DNA of 64,000 nt, taken from NCBI RefSeq assembly GCF_001680005.1, contig NC_033568.1:1302001-1366000 (forward strand), written 5' to 3'. Shown here piece after piece: positions 44,946 through 55,618 of the stretch (position 1 is its first letter; each line of letters opens with the position of its first letter). The translations under genes and the position numbers were made by a program. Source of the stretch: Plasmodium coatneyi (lineage: Eukaryota; Apicomplexa; Aconoidasida; Haemosporida; Plasmodiidae). The notes under the pieces are model-generated. The model was given only the letters and a program-made list of their open reading frames with translations. It made no database searches and was not told where the DNA came from.

Positions 44946-45718
44946 ATGGATATGCTAAATCCTCAGTTCGAAGAGATAGGGAAAGAGTTTGTGAACCACT
45001 ATTTCCAGTTATTCAACACGGGAAGGTTAGCCTATCGAACAGAGCGATAAGGGCACTGCACGGATGGGAAAAGGGGAAAAAAAAAATTAAATTAATAAAA
45101 TAAAAAGGATAAAAAAGATGAAGAAACTGTGAAGAGATAGCTCCGCGCAATCCCCCACCCATGCATCCAGATATATATACATATATACATACATGTATAT
45201 GCATGTACTGTTCCCCGCCGCCACCCCCCGCAGGAATGAACTGGCTGCACTTTACAAAGACATCAGCATGATGAGCTTCGAAAATGATCAATGCAGAGGG
45301 ACCAGTCAGATAATCGAGCGACTGAATAAACTGCCACCCACCGTTGTCCACAAATGTCTAAGTCTAGATATTCAGCCGACGCCCAATAACGGGATCTTAA
45401 TTTTAGTATGTGGAGACATTATCATTGAGGAGAATAAACCAATCAAATTTGTTAGGACCTTCCACCTTTTTCCCTTGCCCAGTGGGGGATACTTCAGTAA
45501 GTTTTTTTTTTTCACCATCACGCCGCTAACATTTGTGTGATATGATAGGCTATATCTCCAACAGAGCTACTATGTATGCAGCGTTAACAACATAGCATGT
45601 GTCGCAAATGTTACAATTTTGCAAATTTTTTTTGCACACTAATCTTTACAACGCATTTGCCTGTTCCCTTCTTTCCCCCGCAGTTTTTAATGATTTATTC
45701 AGATTTTGCATAGGTTAA
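44946..45718 (+). CDS. NTF2: Nuclear transport factor 2, three exons
   Basis: Exons 44946-45025, 45234-45496 and 45684-45718 give 125 residues, the normal NTF2 length. The protein is a small homodimer that binds RanGDP and FxFG nucleoporins and carries RanGDP into the nucleus. Visible family features are MDMLNPQFEEIGKEFVNHYF at the N-terminus, LAALYKDISMMSFEN, the TSQIIERLNKLP helix, LSLDIQPTPNNGILILVCGD, and FVRTFHLFPLPSGGYFIFND with the Ran-binding strand, ending FRFCIG. All splice sites are canonical: donors GTTAGC and GTAAGT, acceptors CCGCAG twice. No oddities. Confidence 0.94.
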
Positions 45719-46912
45719 TCGGTACAGCAGACGGAGTAGCGCAGGAGAGCCAGTACGACCGCGAAGTTGAGATGAAGGAAAACTTTGCCAAGTTATTTTT
45801 GCGCGATTAGCCTATTTAGGGCGCTTTCGTTTATTGGCGCCTTTTTACCTTATCCTTTGTTCGTCTTTTTTTTTTTTTTTTGGAAGAAACAAATTTAATA
45901 ATTAAGTATGAGTTGTTCATTTTAATAACTACTCATTCACCAGTGCATTTTACCATTATTTTTTGCACCCCCCTTGCGCTTTCCACATTTATTGTTTAAG
46001 AAAAGGATATAGGTCTTACAAACAATAAAAGGAAAAAAAAAAAAAAAAAAAAAACACGAACATGTAAACATATAAACGTACACACAATTTTTTACCTTAT
46101 AAATAGCACCCACTTTACTTCGATCTGCTGAAATGGGTAGGCCACATATGTGTATGCATATGCCTGTACTTATGTCGCCCTCTGTTTACACATATGTTAC
46201 TCCGCGTAACGAATTAGGAATACCAAATGGGGTGCCACGTAAAGGGTTGTCCTACAGAGGGGAAGATAATCCCTTGGGCATGCGCCCATTTGGCGATGGG
46301 ACGAACAACAACAAGAACGTTTTTTTGTGAATTCTATTAAGACATGTAAAAAAGGGGTGACAGTTTCGCATTTATTTTGTGCATCACGTGGTGGGTTATA
46401 GAAACCAGTTAATCGAAAAAGGGACTCTCCAAAAGAGCTGCATCGGAAAGCCAAAAATGTACTTATATTTGTAAGCATAACTGTGACGTACTTTTTTTTT
46501 AGAAGCCGTTTCTCAATCATAGTGGAATGCGTCACCCGCTTAGAATCCTCAACAGTGTACACACGAGCGTTTATTTACACATGCATGTAGAGAGGGTCAC
46601 CATCGTTTTGCTCTCTCCTCATGGAATACACCAATGCGGTGTGTTTAATTTTGTGTAGAAATGGCAGATATAGTGAAAATGTGGGGCAAAAAAATAAATA
46701 AATAATTCGCTCCTCATTGTCCACATTTCCATTTTAGTGAAAACGCAATTGTTTTCATTTACACATGCGCTCTGGCTTTTTTGCTACTACACTTTTTAAA
46801 TTGTAATGAAGCTCAAAGAAACGTTTATAAAATACGCGCATGTATGCTCTATGCATGAGGGGATATTTTTTTTCCTTTTTAGACAAAAGATAACTGCGAT
46901 GTGGGGGGGATC
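45719..46912. other. Intergenic region, NTF2 to MORN gene
   Basis: About 1.2 kb, with poly-T near 45868-45881 and poly-A near 46034-46054. An ATG at 46655 opens a 14-codon frame (MADIVKMWGKK) that could be a leader or first exon of the next gene, but no supporting donor was found. Confidence 0.4.
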
Positions 46913-47152
46913 ATGTCTAAAGTACCAACGTATCGGTTCTGCAATTTTTCCGGCATCGCATTTGAACTGGGGCTAATTGACGAATGGGAGAAAGAAATGA
47001 TGACAAAAAAATGATAACAAGAAAAACAGGACAAATGAAGCATTTCCCTTTTTCGCAAAACATGTCCCTTAGAGTGCCACTGATGCTATAAGCCAAGTTG
47101 GCCATTTTTATTTCCCAAAAGGGTAGACTTCATTGGGGGAAATTTTTTCCAA

Positions 47153-47183
<31 letters not shown>

Positions 47184-50019
47184 GCATACATTGTCCCCTC
47201 TGTGGGAAATACTGTGCTGCGCGTTTTAAGCAAATGTGCCAGAAAAGTGGGCAGGAAATTCCCTGCCTCAATTTTGTAGTCAATGAAAGAGAAGAATTTT
47301 TAAATATATTTAATTATAAGAATGTCAAGTGCTTTAAGTCCTGTAACTATATCTACATTGGGCAATTTAAAAGTAGGCATTTCGTAGTCGTCCTATGAAC
47401 AACGTTGACAATTTCTGTTCTGAATAAAAATGACTATTCCCTTTGATGTGTTGTAGGATAGTCACTTCGCCGGATTAAAAAAAGAAAATAAAATAATTGC
47501 CCACTTGGTGTGTGCATGAAGTGGAACTTGTTGTCTCCCCTTTCGTCACATTTAATGTTGTACCAAACCACTAGCACGCATGTAGTTGCCCATTTATGCC
47601 CCCCTTCCAACCACTGCAGAGGAGAACGATCCCCACGGAAGAAACGAAAACGACTATGATCTAATTTCCAAAAAAGATGAAGATATTAAAAAAATCGAAA
47701 CGAAAGAGTTCACATTGGGTAGGGAAAAATCAGACAAAAAGAAGAAAAAAAAATGCAGCAAATATATAAAAGATGGCTATGGAATTTTAATAACGTTAAG
47801 GAGAAACACCTTTGGTCAAGAAGTAATTGTAAACAAGTTCATCGGTAACTGGAAAAATAATAAAAAAAACGGATTGGGATTTAATATATATCTGAATAGG
47901 AATGTCTATTATGGGTATTATGAGAATAACGCAAAAAATGGATGGGGCCACTTCGAATGGAGAGCCAGTCAATCATATTATGAAGGGAACTGGGTGAACA
48001 ACCAAATGAATGGCAAAGGCATATATAAAAGTAAAACATTTTTATTCGATGGAGACTTTTATAGTAATAAATTTCTTAACTCGTCTGGGGAATGGATCGA
48101 TGTGGTAGCCATGGAAGAGGAAAAAAAAAACGTCAGCCTTCTCAAAAGGTATTCAATTAGTGGTGATGAGATTATCGATTTGGTTTGTCTCCCTTTTGAT
48201 TTCTTAAAAAGTAATTTAAAAAAAATTGCAGACCTTATTAAGTATAAATATAACAAGGTTCCTTTTTTCATGTGTTCCAAGAGTTTTATCGAAAAGAACA
48301 GAAATTTTAACTTGTCTAAGTTTATATTTTTAAGTTATTATTTTGGTCCTGAGGATCCATTTTGCGAGGAGAGCAATTATCAGCTTCTCTTCGACGGTGT
48401 GCAAAATGAGGAGGGAAAAAGCAGCCAGGGGGGAAATTCAAAAGTAGGTCTGGAAGATCCTAATTTGAAGTCATCTAGGGGTGGTACCCCTTCGGATGCT
48501 GGTGAAGAAGTAGAAGATGACAGCAGTTCAGGGGAGTCTACTGGCTCCAGCGGTTCTGATCCGTCGGATTTGTCGTCTAGCCCTCTAGCTACTAGTTCTT
48601 CTGATTTTTCAAGCGGGGAGAACGAAGGGAGTGATAAAGGCGGTATGTCCCCCTCCAACTCTTCCAATTGGTCAAAGGGGCGGGCTCATTCCAACCGATC
48701 CAACCGCTACAACCATTCCAATGTGTCTGCCTCTTCGCACCTTTCCAGCCTGTCGGCCATCACCAACAGTTCGTACAATTCGAAGTGGACAAGCTCACCC
48801 CATGACGATTTGAACAACTCAAAAAGGCAATCCCTGAATAACGCCGACATAACCAGAAATGAAAGCAAAGGAAGTAGCGAGAGTGACCTGAAGGAGTACA
48901 TAAAAAACGCGAATAAATCGAATGACTTTAAGGAGGAAAGCTTAGCCGAAGCGCCATCCAACATTAGTAACAGCTGCCAAAACGGAATGAACTCCACCTC
49001 GGGCAGATGCAATGAAGATACTTCCTACGAGATGGAAGAAAGGAAAAAGAACGAAATGTACCAAATGATGAAGAAGTACGTGCATATTTATGCCAATTCG
49101 GAAGACACTTCCAGTGAGTATTCGATAAGGTCCAGCGAAACGGAAAGCTCCGATGAAGGGGGAGGCTTCCTCAAAGTGGAAAGTAAGCAACATTTTGATG
49201 GAACCAAGTGTGGTGAAAACGAACAATCAGGAGGAACTAAACTGACAGATGGGAAGGAAACAGTGGGAGAAAATGCCAACCAAAAAGTGAATAACTCATT
49301 TTCAGGTGAGGGTAATATGGGTAGGCCGAATCCATCGGAAGGTAGTCCCCACATCAATAGGCGAAAAATAAAAATCGAGAAGGAATTATGCAAGATAAAA
49401 ATAGACACTCAATTTTTGGAAAAACTAAAAAATTGCAATCTGACATGTATACACAAGATAAAGCAAAAAATGGCCACGTCCATGATGCTCAAGTACCCAT
49501 TCATTTTTAGCTTAAGCATAAGTGAAGACAAGAATAAGTATAAAACTATAACTAAGGAATTCCTTTTAGAGAGTTGCACAATCCCTCCCATGTGGTAAAA
49601 ATAATAACCTTCACTCGACAGTGTATATCTATAATGTGTGTTTTTATGATCGCAGTAGGAGGACCTGTTCACAGGTAGTCATTATACGACTCAACTTTTT
49701 TCTTTTTTCCCTCAGGTTGTTACAGATTTATTTTGGTGCCACAGAGAATAAACTACCAGAAAGAATTTTTTCGCCTCCCTTTTTCGATTTTTACAATTCA
49801 AATATGAACATGTCTATGCACCCGTATTTTCAAACTCCCCAAAATAACGACGACGTCGACCATTTTAATGGTGGAGAAATTTCGCCGTTGAATTTTTTCC
49901 TCATCACAGATTTGTTAGTAGAGGACACAAAAAATATCGAGCATTTAAAAGGTTTAGTGAGGGACAAATTTATCAATTTTTCCTTTTTGAGTAACTTATT
50001 TTTTGTCATCCTTGAGTAG
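46913..50019 (+). CDS. MORN-repeat protein with N-terminal cysteine-rich motif; 5' exons uncertain
   Basis: The secure exons are a frame ending at 47372 (GTAGGC donor), 47620-49594 and 49716-50019, which join in phase. The first in-frame ATG of the upstream secure exon is at 47234, but the frame before it encodes HCPLCGKYC, so coding probably extends upstream. The best model adds 46913-46921 (MSK) and 47073-47122, and starts the next exon at 47188, giving 840 residues. That last junction has GCAT where GCAG is expected. At least three MORN units are visible (FIGNWKNNKKNGLGF, YYGYYENNAKNGWGHF, YYEGNWVNNQMNGKGIY); such repeats contact membrane lipids or scaffold proteins. Then comes a long serine-, asparagine- and acid-rich region, and a conserved-looking end (WLLQIYFGATENKLPERIF). 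The role is unknown; other apicomplexan MORN proteins work at the basal complex and in daughter-cell budding. Confidence 0.75.
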
Positions 50020-50609
50020 TAATCCCCTTTTTGTAAATTCATCAACTGGAAAAACATAAGAAATGTGCGTGCATTTGTAGGTGGAGCCATGTATAAGGGG
50101 GGACCTATGCGCCTACCTATATACATACACACACCATGTGTGAGAATTCCTTTTAAGCTGAAAATAAATTGATAAGTTAAAATGATCTATACTATGTCGT
50201 ATAAGGTGTGTGCAGTAAAGAAAAGGTGAAAAGGGGTGGGGGATCATCCGCTCAATCAAATAGCTACGTAAAGAACAGCCACTTTAAGCGCAAATGGGAA
50301 GGTGTACTGAGAATTATCACATTTACACCGACATACGTTGCTTCTCCTCCTTCGGTGACCCTTCTATGTGAAGCACACTCATTTTGTCCCTTAAAAATTT
50401 TGCTTAAGGGGAAAACTAAACGGTGAAAATGTGCCATGGGTTATATGTTTCCTTGCAGTGTTACGGCTAAACCGGCTTGCAATTAGGAAAAAAAAAAAAA
50501 AAATAAATAATAAATAGTAGTAACAAAACAGAATGGAGCATACCACACATCGCATACATGACGACAAAATGACACAATGAATGCATCAAAATAATGACAG
50601 GTAACATGA
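50020..50609. other. Convergent intergenic region, MORN gene to MCMBP
   Basis: About 0.6 kb of 3' flanks, with a poly-A run at 50487-50502. A 72-codon frame at 50208 has no support. Confidence 0.5.
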
Positions 50610-53273
50610 TCAAATGTAAAGCGCGTCTAAGTGGCTAAGCCGCAGGCGCCTTTCAGCTTCAAGTTTCATAATATAATCCCAGTACGCCTTACTTATTTCG
50701 TTGCATCCCTCCGAAAAGGCCCAAATTCGGGACATGCAAATCCATGAGTTTAAAACGAACTGGTTCACGTCTTTGCTGGTTTGTCGCAGAGACACAAAGG
50801 AGTCCGTGATGTATGTCGTTACGTCGGAATGGATTTTTGCAGAGTGGCTTTTTGACAGTATATAATTTATGTACCTTCTAAATTGCATTAATTCATCTTC
50901 CTTTGGGTGATAATTTTTGCAGGTGTTGATGAATTCGGTGGAGAAAGCGGGGGAGGAGTTCTTCTCAAGATCGTTTTCCTTGTACGGCTTTTTTGCGTCT
51001 CCATGTGTACCTTCTTCGGTGGTCTCTTCGGTCTTCACTTCGGTCTTCACTTCGCCCTGGTCTCCTGTTTTTCCTGCTTTTTTCCCCTCCCCCCTTTGGT
51101 ACCACACAGGGATGTGGATATCCACATAATTTACATACATGGACTTTTTCCTGGACAGAATTAAAACGTTATTTTGCGTTTCGAAGGTAATATCCGTGTT
51201 AAAGATGAATGGGATTTCTTGCGATGTAATTAGCCTTTCTATACAGAGGAAATTTTTAGTACTAACGGTGTTACATTTCCCTTCATCTAACACGCATTCG
51301 TCAAAGGTTAGGTAGGTATTATTTGCCAGTTGGAGTTTCCCCTTTTTTAATTCTCCATTTTGGTTATTCATTACGGATACTAAATATTCGCTGCTTAATT
51401 TTTTTAGACAGAGGGGAATATATCTATACAGTGGAACTAAATTTTTAATCATCTCATTCATTTGGGTGGCGTGACTTGGGTATGATTTATTTTGCACCTC
51501 TATATAATCATCCATCGTCTTTGAGGAGTTTTCCCCCTTTTGAAGCGGTTCCTTTGGTGGGACTTTTTCCTCACTGATTTGCTTCTTCACCTTAATGGTT
51601 GTCCGCTTTTGGGAAGCACACTCTTCCGGTCCCGTCGATATGTTAAAAACGTTTAGACTGACTTTTCCCAGCTTAAGTTTGCTCTCCTCAATGTAACTGC
51701 CACACAAATAAAAGAATAAATAATGAGCAACTAGTAAGTCTTGGGAAAAGCTGTTCGAAATATACATGAGGAGGTGTTTCCTCAGCTCACCGATGGTGCT
51801 AAAAGGACCATTCTGCAAAATGTCGCACAATTCATTTTTGTATAATATGCAGCTACTCAGCGGATTAAACCTCTTAACCTTGATATAGCGAAAAGCATGA
51901 ATGCAGGGATATTTTAAAAAATTCTGATCATAATAAAAATAAAAGTTCAAATTTTTCTCACAATCTTCAAAGTGCTTTATTTGATGTTTCCTGTATATTC
52001 CGATGACTTCAATTACGTCATTCAGTTTTAGGAAGTCCTTTTCGTTTTTTCCGTTGTACTGGCTATTGTCGTCGTATATTTTTATGATACACCTGACTTT
52101 CTTCTCCTTTGGTGCACCACTAACGGTGGTTCCCGTGTCCTTTGACAGATCAGTTGTGTGATTGGCTGTGTGACCCGCTGTGTTCACCCCCTCCGGATCG
52201 AACTCACTACTGCAGATCGTTTCTCGAGAAAGACGCACATCTTCGCTGGGGAAGACGCCACCTTTTGCATTGCCCTCCTCTTCAGTGGAGCAACTCGAAA
52301 GGGCTGTATACTTCCCCGCGGAAATATGGCCACCTTTCACGGTTTCATTTTTTAAAAAATTCTCGCAATTACTGTAATATGAGGAATAGTCACACAGTTG
52401 TTTCACCCAAGTGCTTTTATTTCCGGGAACATTGGTACAGAGAAATAAATATCTCTTCCAATATTTTTTAAAATTCTGATCACTTTCGCAAAAAGATATG
52501 TCATCACTCTGTTTATTCAGCACAGTGTTATCCTCCTTTTTTTTCTCATCGTAATTTTTGGGGCATTCTTTTTTGTCTACCTGGTTGGTGCTTATCCCTG
52601 CTGTAGCGGAGGTTGATTTATTTCTCACCTGAGTATTAGCCTCATCGGTAGGGTTCTTCCCCCCGGTATGGTTTTCCTCCTTGATTCCTAATTCATCACC
52701 CCCCATTTTGCAGTATTGCTCATAATTCAGCTCGTAATATTCTCCAACGTTCTTCTTTTCGTTGTCCTCCATTATTTCCCAGTTGTCATCCGTATCGATG
52801 TAATCCCTATATTTTGAGCTCTTCAAAATTACTTCTCCGTTTTTTTTATTTCTTAATTTGTAAATTCCTACGTAACTTTCTGGAGAAATTATCTGCTGCA
52901 CCATGCATGTCCATCTGACTAAAGTGGCGTCCTTAAGGTCTGCTACATTCTCGAGCGTGTTTAGACACACACACCCTTCAACCACGTCGTTGCAAGTGAA
53001 GGGGTTTTCTTTTCCCAAAATTGACTTACTCAAATTGGGACCAGTCTCGTTGCCACAGTTTGATTTTTGCGAAGGCGGGGCGTCTTTCTGATTGGCCTCT
53101 TCACCATTCTCCTTCGTATCATTTGGGGCTTTCGCCTTTTTTTCTTGCCCATTTCCCAATTCGATATACTTGTTCACCACAATTCCCTCATCCCAGGAGG
53201 AGTCCACCTCTTGCGCTCCATGAATTTTTATATAATTCGCAAAACAGTCGTCGATCTGGGTGAGTACATTCAT
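50610..53273 (-). CDS. MCMBP: Mini-chromosome maintenance complex-binding protein (MCMBP)
   Basis: Single exon, 887 residues from the ATG at 53273 (MNVLTQIDDCFANYIKIHG). The frame is open 55 codons further, to another ATG at 53438, but that extension is proline-rich and unlike the family, so the inner start is preferred. MCMBP binds MCM3-7 and helps assembly and unloading of the replicative helicase. Family-like blocks are VRWTCMVQQIISPESYVG with GVYKLRNK-type strands, the LNDVIEVIGIYR segment, LREHLL-like LLVAHYLFFYLCGSYIEES (the AAA-like middle of the family), and the LRQTSKDVNQFVLNSWICMSRIWAFSEG end, where the family has a conserved arginine/aspartate-rich helix before the last motif. Several lysine- and glutamate-rich inserts enlarge it over the animal protein (about 640 residues). 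The assignment is from these blocks and not from a search. Confidence 0.82.
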   Translation of the reverse strand: MNVLTQIDDCFANYIKIHGAQEVDSSWDEGIVVNKYIELGNGQEKKAKAPNDTKENGEEANQKDAPPSQKSNCGNETGPNLSKSILGKENPFTCNDVVEGCVCLNTLENVADLKDATLVRWTCMVQQIISPESYVGIYKLRNKKNGEVILKSSKYRDYIDTDDNWEIMEDNEKKNVGEYYELNYEQYCKMGGDELGIKEENHTGGKNPTDEANTQVRNKSTSATAGISTNQVDKKECPKNYDEKKKEDNTVLNKQSDDISFCESDQNFKKYWKRYLFLCTNVPGNKSTWVKQLCDYSSYYSNCENFLKNETVKGGHISAGKYTALSSCSTEEEGNAKGGVFPSEDVRLSRETICSSEFDPEGVNTAGHTANHTTDLSKDTGTTVSGAPKEKKVRCIIKIYDDNSQYNGKNEKDFLKLNDVIEVIGIYRKHQIKHFEDCEKNLNFYFYYDQNFLKYPCIHAFRYIKVKRFNPLSSCILYKNELCDILQNGPFSTIGELRKHLLMYISNSFSQDLLVAHYLFFYLCGSYIEESKLKLGKVSLNVFNISTGPEECASQKRTTIKVKKQISEEKVPPKEPLQKGENSSKTMDDYIEVQNKSYPSHATQMNEMIKNLVPLYRYIPLCLKKLSSEYLVSVMNNQNGELKKGKLQLANNTYLTFDECVLDEGKCNTVSTKNFLCIERLITSQEIPFIFNTDITFETQNNVLILSRKKSMYVNYVDIHIPVWYQRGEGKKAGKTGDQGEVKTEVKTEETTEEGTHGDAKKPYKENDLEKNSSPAFSTEFINTCKNYHPKEDELMQFRRYINYILSKSHSAKIHSDVTTYITDSFVSLRQTSKDVNQFVLNSWICMSRIWAFSEGCNEISKAYWDYIMKLEAERRLRLSHLDALYI

Positions 53274-54646
53274 TTTGGATGTATGACAAGAAGGGGTTGA
53301 AGGTTGGGGGGGATGGACTGGAACGCAGAGTGTGTGTGCTGAAGGTACAACCAAAATGGTGCTTGAGTGTACTGTTGCAAAGGCGCGGGTTGGGGTATAG
53401 CTCTGTTTAAGTTGGCTTTGTACTTGCCACTTAATCATTCATATGTTGCAACAGGCGTTGCTCTGCAGAACTGCCCGCTTTGACGGCTTCTATGTTAACG
53501 GTTTCTTTTAACGCTTCCCTTAAGTGAGCTTTCTGAATAGTTTTGAGGACCTTCACTTTGAAAGGCTTCCAACTGGGTGGGCACAAGGTACGCCTAAGGT
53601 GCGACTTGCATGTGCATGTGTACTTTATATGTAAGCATCTTCGTGGCCCTTTTTACCTTTGCCACTGCTTCGCCCACGGCGCGCCGATTTGATTTCTTCT
53701 CTATCACGTAGAATGAACTGCGAGAAGGTGGTGCAAATTGGCGAATTTCTTCCCCCTTTGTCATACGTCACTTTACCTATTCTCCAGAAATGTTTAACAC
53801 ATCTTCTGTGTGTTACATAAAAGGCTTCACACGGGGGGGAATCAGAAAATGGAGAGTTATCCTCAAACACATATCCTTTTCAATTTGTGCATTTTTATTT
53901 TTTTTTTTTTTTGCATATAGAGCAAGTGCTTTATTTTTTCCCTACGCTGGGAAGTAAAACCTGTTAGCAGTAAATTTTTGCTTTTTTTTTTTTTTTTCCC
54001 TGCTCACCCCCTAGTGATGGAAACCTCCAATGGGGGGAAATTCCGCCGTCTGCTTATGCTCTTCCAGAAAATGATTTGTCCCATTGATAGCATAACTGAA
54101 GGGGAACCTGCATACTGGCAGGTCGTGTGGGAAGCAAGCGCACCTTTTCCAGCGCCCTGCATATGGACGCAAGGAGGTTACGCCCCCTTCCCCGCACTTG
54201 CATTGAAAGTGTGCATTTTTTGTCCACTCCTTCAATTTGCACAACTTTTATGACCAACAAAGGAGCCACATTATTTTGAGAATTGATCAAAATTGAGACG
54301 TTGGTCTAGGTATGCACGAAAAACTAAAGCGGAAGTGTAAACAGTCGGGACGTCCTCCTGTTCGAATTGGTGAATTTACGAATTGGGGGAAGACCCCCGA
54401 AAACGCGGACAAAAGAAATTATTGAAATTGTGCACTTAAAAAGGCACACTTAAAAAAGCAAACTTAAAAACGGAAACAGAAATATCTCCCTTTCATAGCA
54501 ACATGGGGGGAAAACCTTTTATGAGGAAAGGCGTACATTGCACGTAGGAGTTGCATGCAAAAGGTAAAAGTCCATTTGGGGGCATCCCAGTTGGTAATCA
54601 AATTGACCACGCCTGGGGTGTGTTACCCTGCCCCTACGCGCAAGAC
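53274..54646. other. Intergenic region, MCMBP 5' side to nuclease 1 3' side
   Basis: About 1.4 kb between two minus-strand genes. Poly-T runs lie at 53899-53912 and 53982-53998. A minus-strand frame at 53625-53870 (GTG start, cysteine- and arginine-rich) reads somewhat like protein but has no ATG and no matching exon, so it was not called. Confidence 0.45.
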
Positions 54647-55618
54647 CTACAAATCATCTGGAACATTAGCGAGGATGTCCTTTAAATACTCCGCCAACCT
54701 GTACCCAGCTAAAACCATCTGCCGATTGAGAACATTCTTCAGTTGTGTCACAAAACTTTTATTAACGGGAAATACTTTTCCTTTAGATAATTCATCTATG
54801 GGTAATCTATTGTAAACATATTCGAGAGCCAAGTCGTAGGCTTCATGCACTATGGTGTCTATGTATGCAACTTTGTCTCTGGGAATTCTGAGTTGGTTCC
54901 TAAAATCACGAGGAGGGAAAGAATTCATCAAGCTCATAGCATCCTTTTTAAGTTTTTTTACGTTTACACTGGGCCACTTTTTCCTTCTAGTGTTAAAAAT
55001 ACTATCGCATAAGTAATGTATATTCCCATTCAGTCCTCTATAACTCACAGTAATGTCATTTCCACCCTTGTCTCCATTAAGTAAATGCTCATTAAAAAAG
55101 TTAAGTGTATGTAGTGGTTGGTGAATATCCCCAAATAAATGGATAAAGTACTTTAAGTAGAAATTGTAAGAATAGTAGGAACCATACTTGGGCTTCTTCT
55201 TAATGCTTATCAAAGTCCTGTAAATGTGTTTTGAAATTCCTGCTGCGTTGTGTTTTCCGTTATGGCCATATAAATGCTTGGGAGGTAAATCCACCTTCAT
55301 CGGATTGTAAGGCGTTTTTATATAATGCCAGTCGTTAAAAATGTTTAAAATTTCGTTTCTTTCAAATGGGAATGAATGATGGGATCTCCTCAGGTCTGAC
55401 GCTTTTATGTGGTCTGGCCATGTTGCTGCACTTATGATGTTATCGAAATTCTTATCGTGGCTGTTTTGGAAAATTCGATCTAGGGTTGCCTTTTCATTGT
55501 CGTTTAAATTCTCGTATGCAATGTGCGCTATGAGCATGTGCGGTTCATCTGACCAGCTGGCTACTCTTTGGATAAAGGGGAATGCACAAAGTAGGAGTGC
55601 ATGGATTGGGTTCCTCAT
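54647..55618 (-). CDS. P1/S1-type nuclease 1, secreted
   Basis: 323 residues from the ATG at 55618; a GTG three codons upstream is not used. A hydrophobic signal peptide (ALLLCAFPFIQRVAS) ends just before WSDEPH, so the mature protein would start with the tryptophan that ligates zinc in this family. The remaining trinuclear-zinc ligands are all visible: His of EPH, Asp of WPDH, His of DWHY, the HLFGDIHQPLH block, then GGND and HYLCD. The enzyme cleaves single-stranded DNA and RNA and removes 3'-phosphates, and is expected in a secretory or digestive compartment. The next gene upstream on this strand is a paralogue of the same size. Both look catalytically complete. Confidence 0.92.
   Translation of the reverse strand: MRNPIHALLLCAFPFIQRVASWSDEPHMLIAHIAYENLNDNEKATLDRIFQNSHDKNFDNIISAATWPDHIKASDLRRSHHSFPFERNEILNIFNDWHYIKTPYNPMKVDLPPKHLYGHNGKHNAAGISKHIYRTLISIKKKPKYGSYYSYNFYLKYFIHLFGDIHQPLHTLNFFNEHLLNGDKGGNDITVSYRGLNGNIHYLCDSIFNTRRKKWPSVNVKKLKKDAMSLMNSFPPRDFRNQLRIPRDKVAYIDTIVHEAYDLALEYVYNRLPIDELSKGKVFPVNKSFVTQLKNVLNRQMVLAGYRLAEYLKDILANVPDDL

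Noticed and set aside
53274..53438. 55-codon N-terminal extension of MCMBP from ATG 53438
   Set aside because: Proline- and serine-rich, unlike the family N-terminus; the inner ATG at 53273 gives a better start. It is probably 5' UTR.
53625..53870. Minus-strand 81-codon frame with cysteines and a basic end
   Set aside because: Starts only at GTG, an in-frame stop lies just upstream, and no matching exon or splice site was found; it lies in the 5' region of MCMBP.
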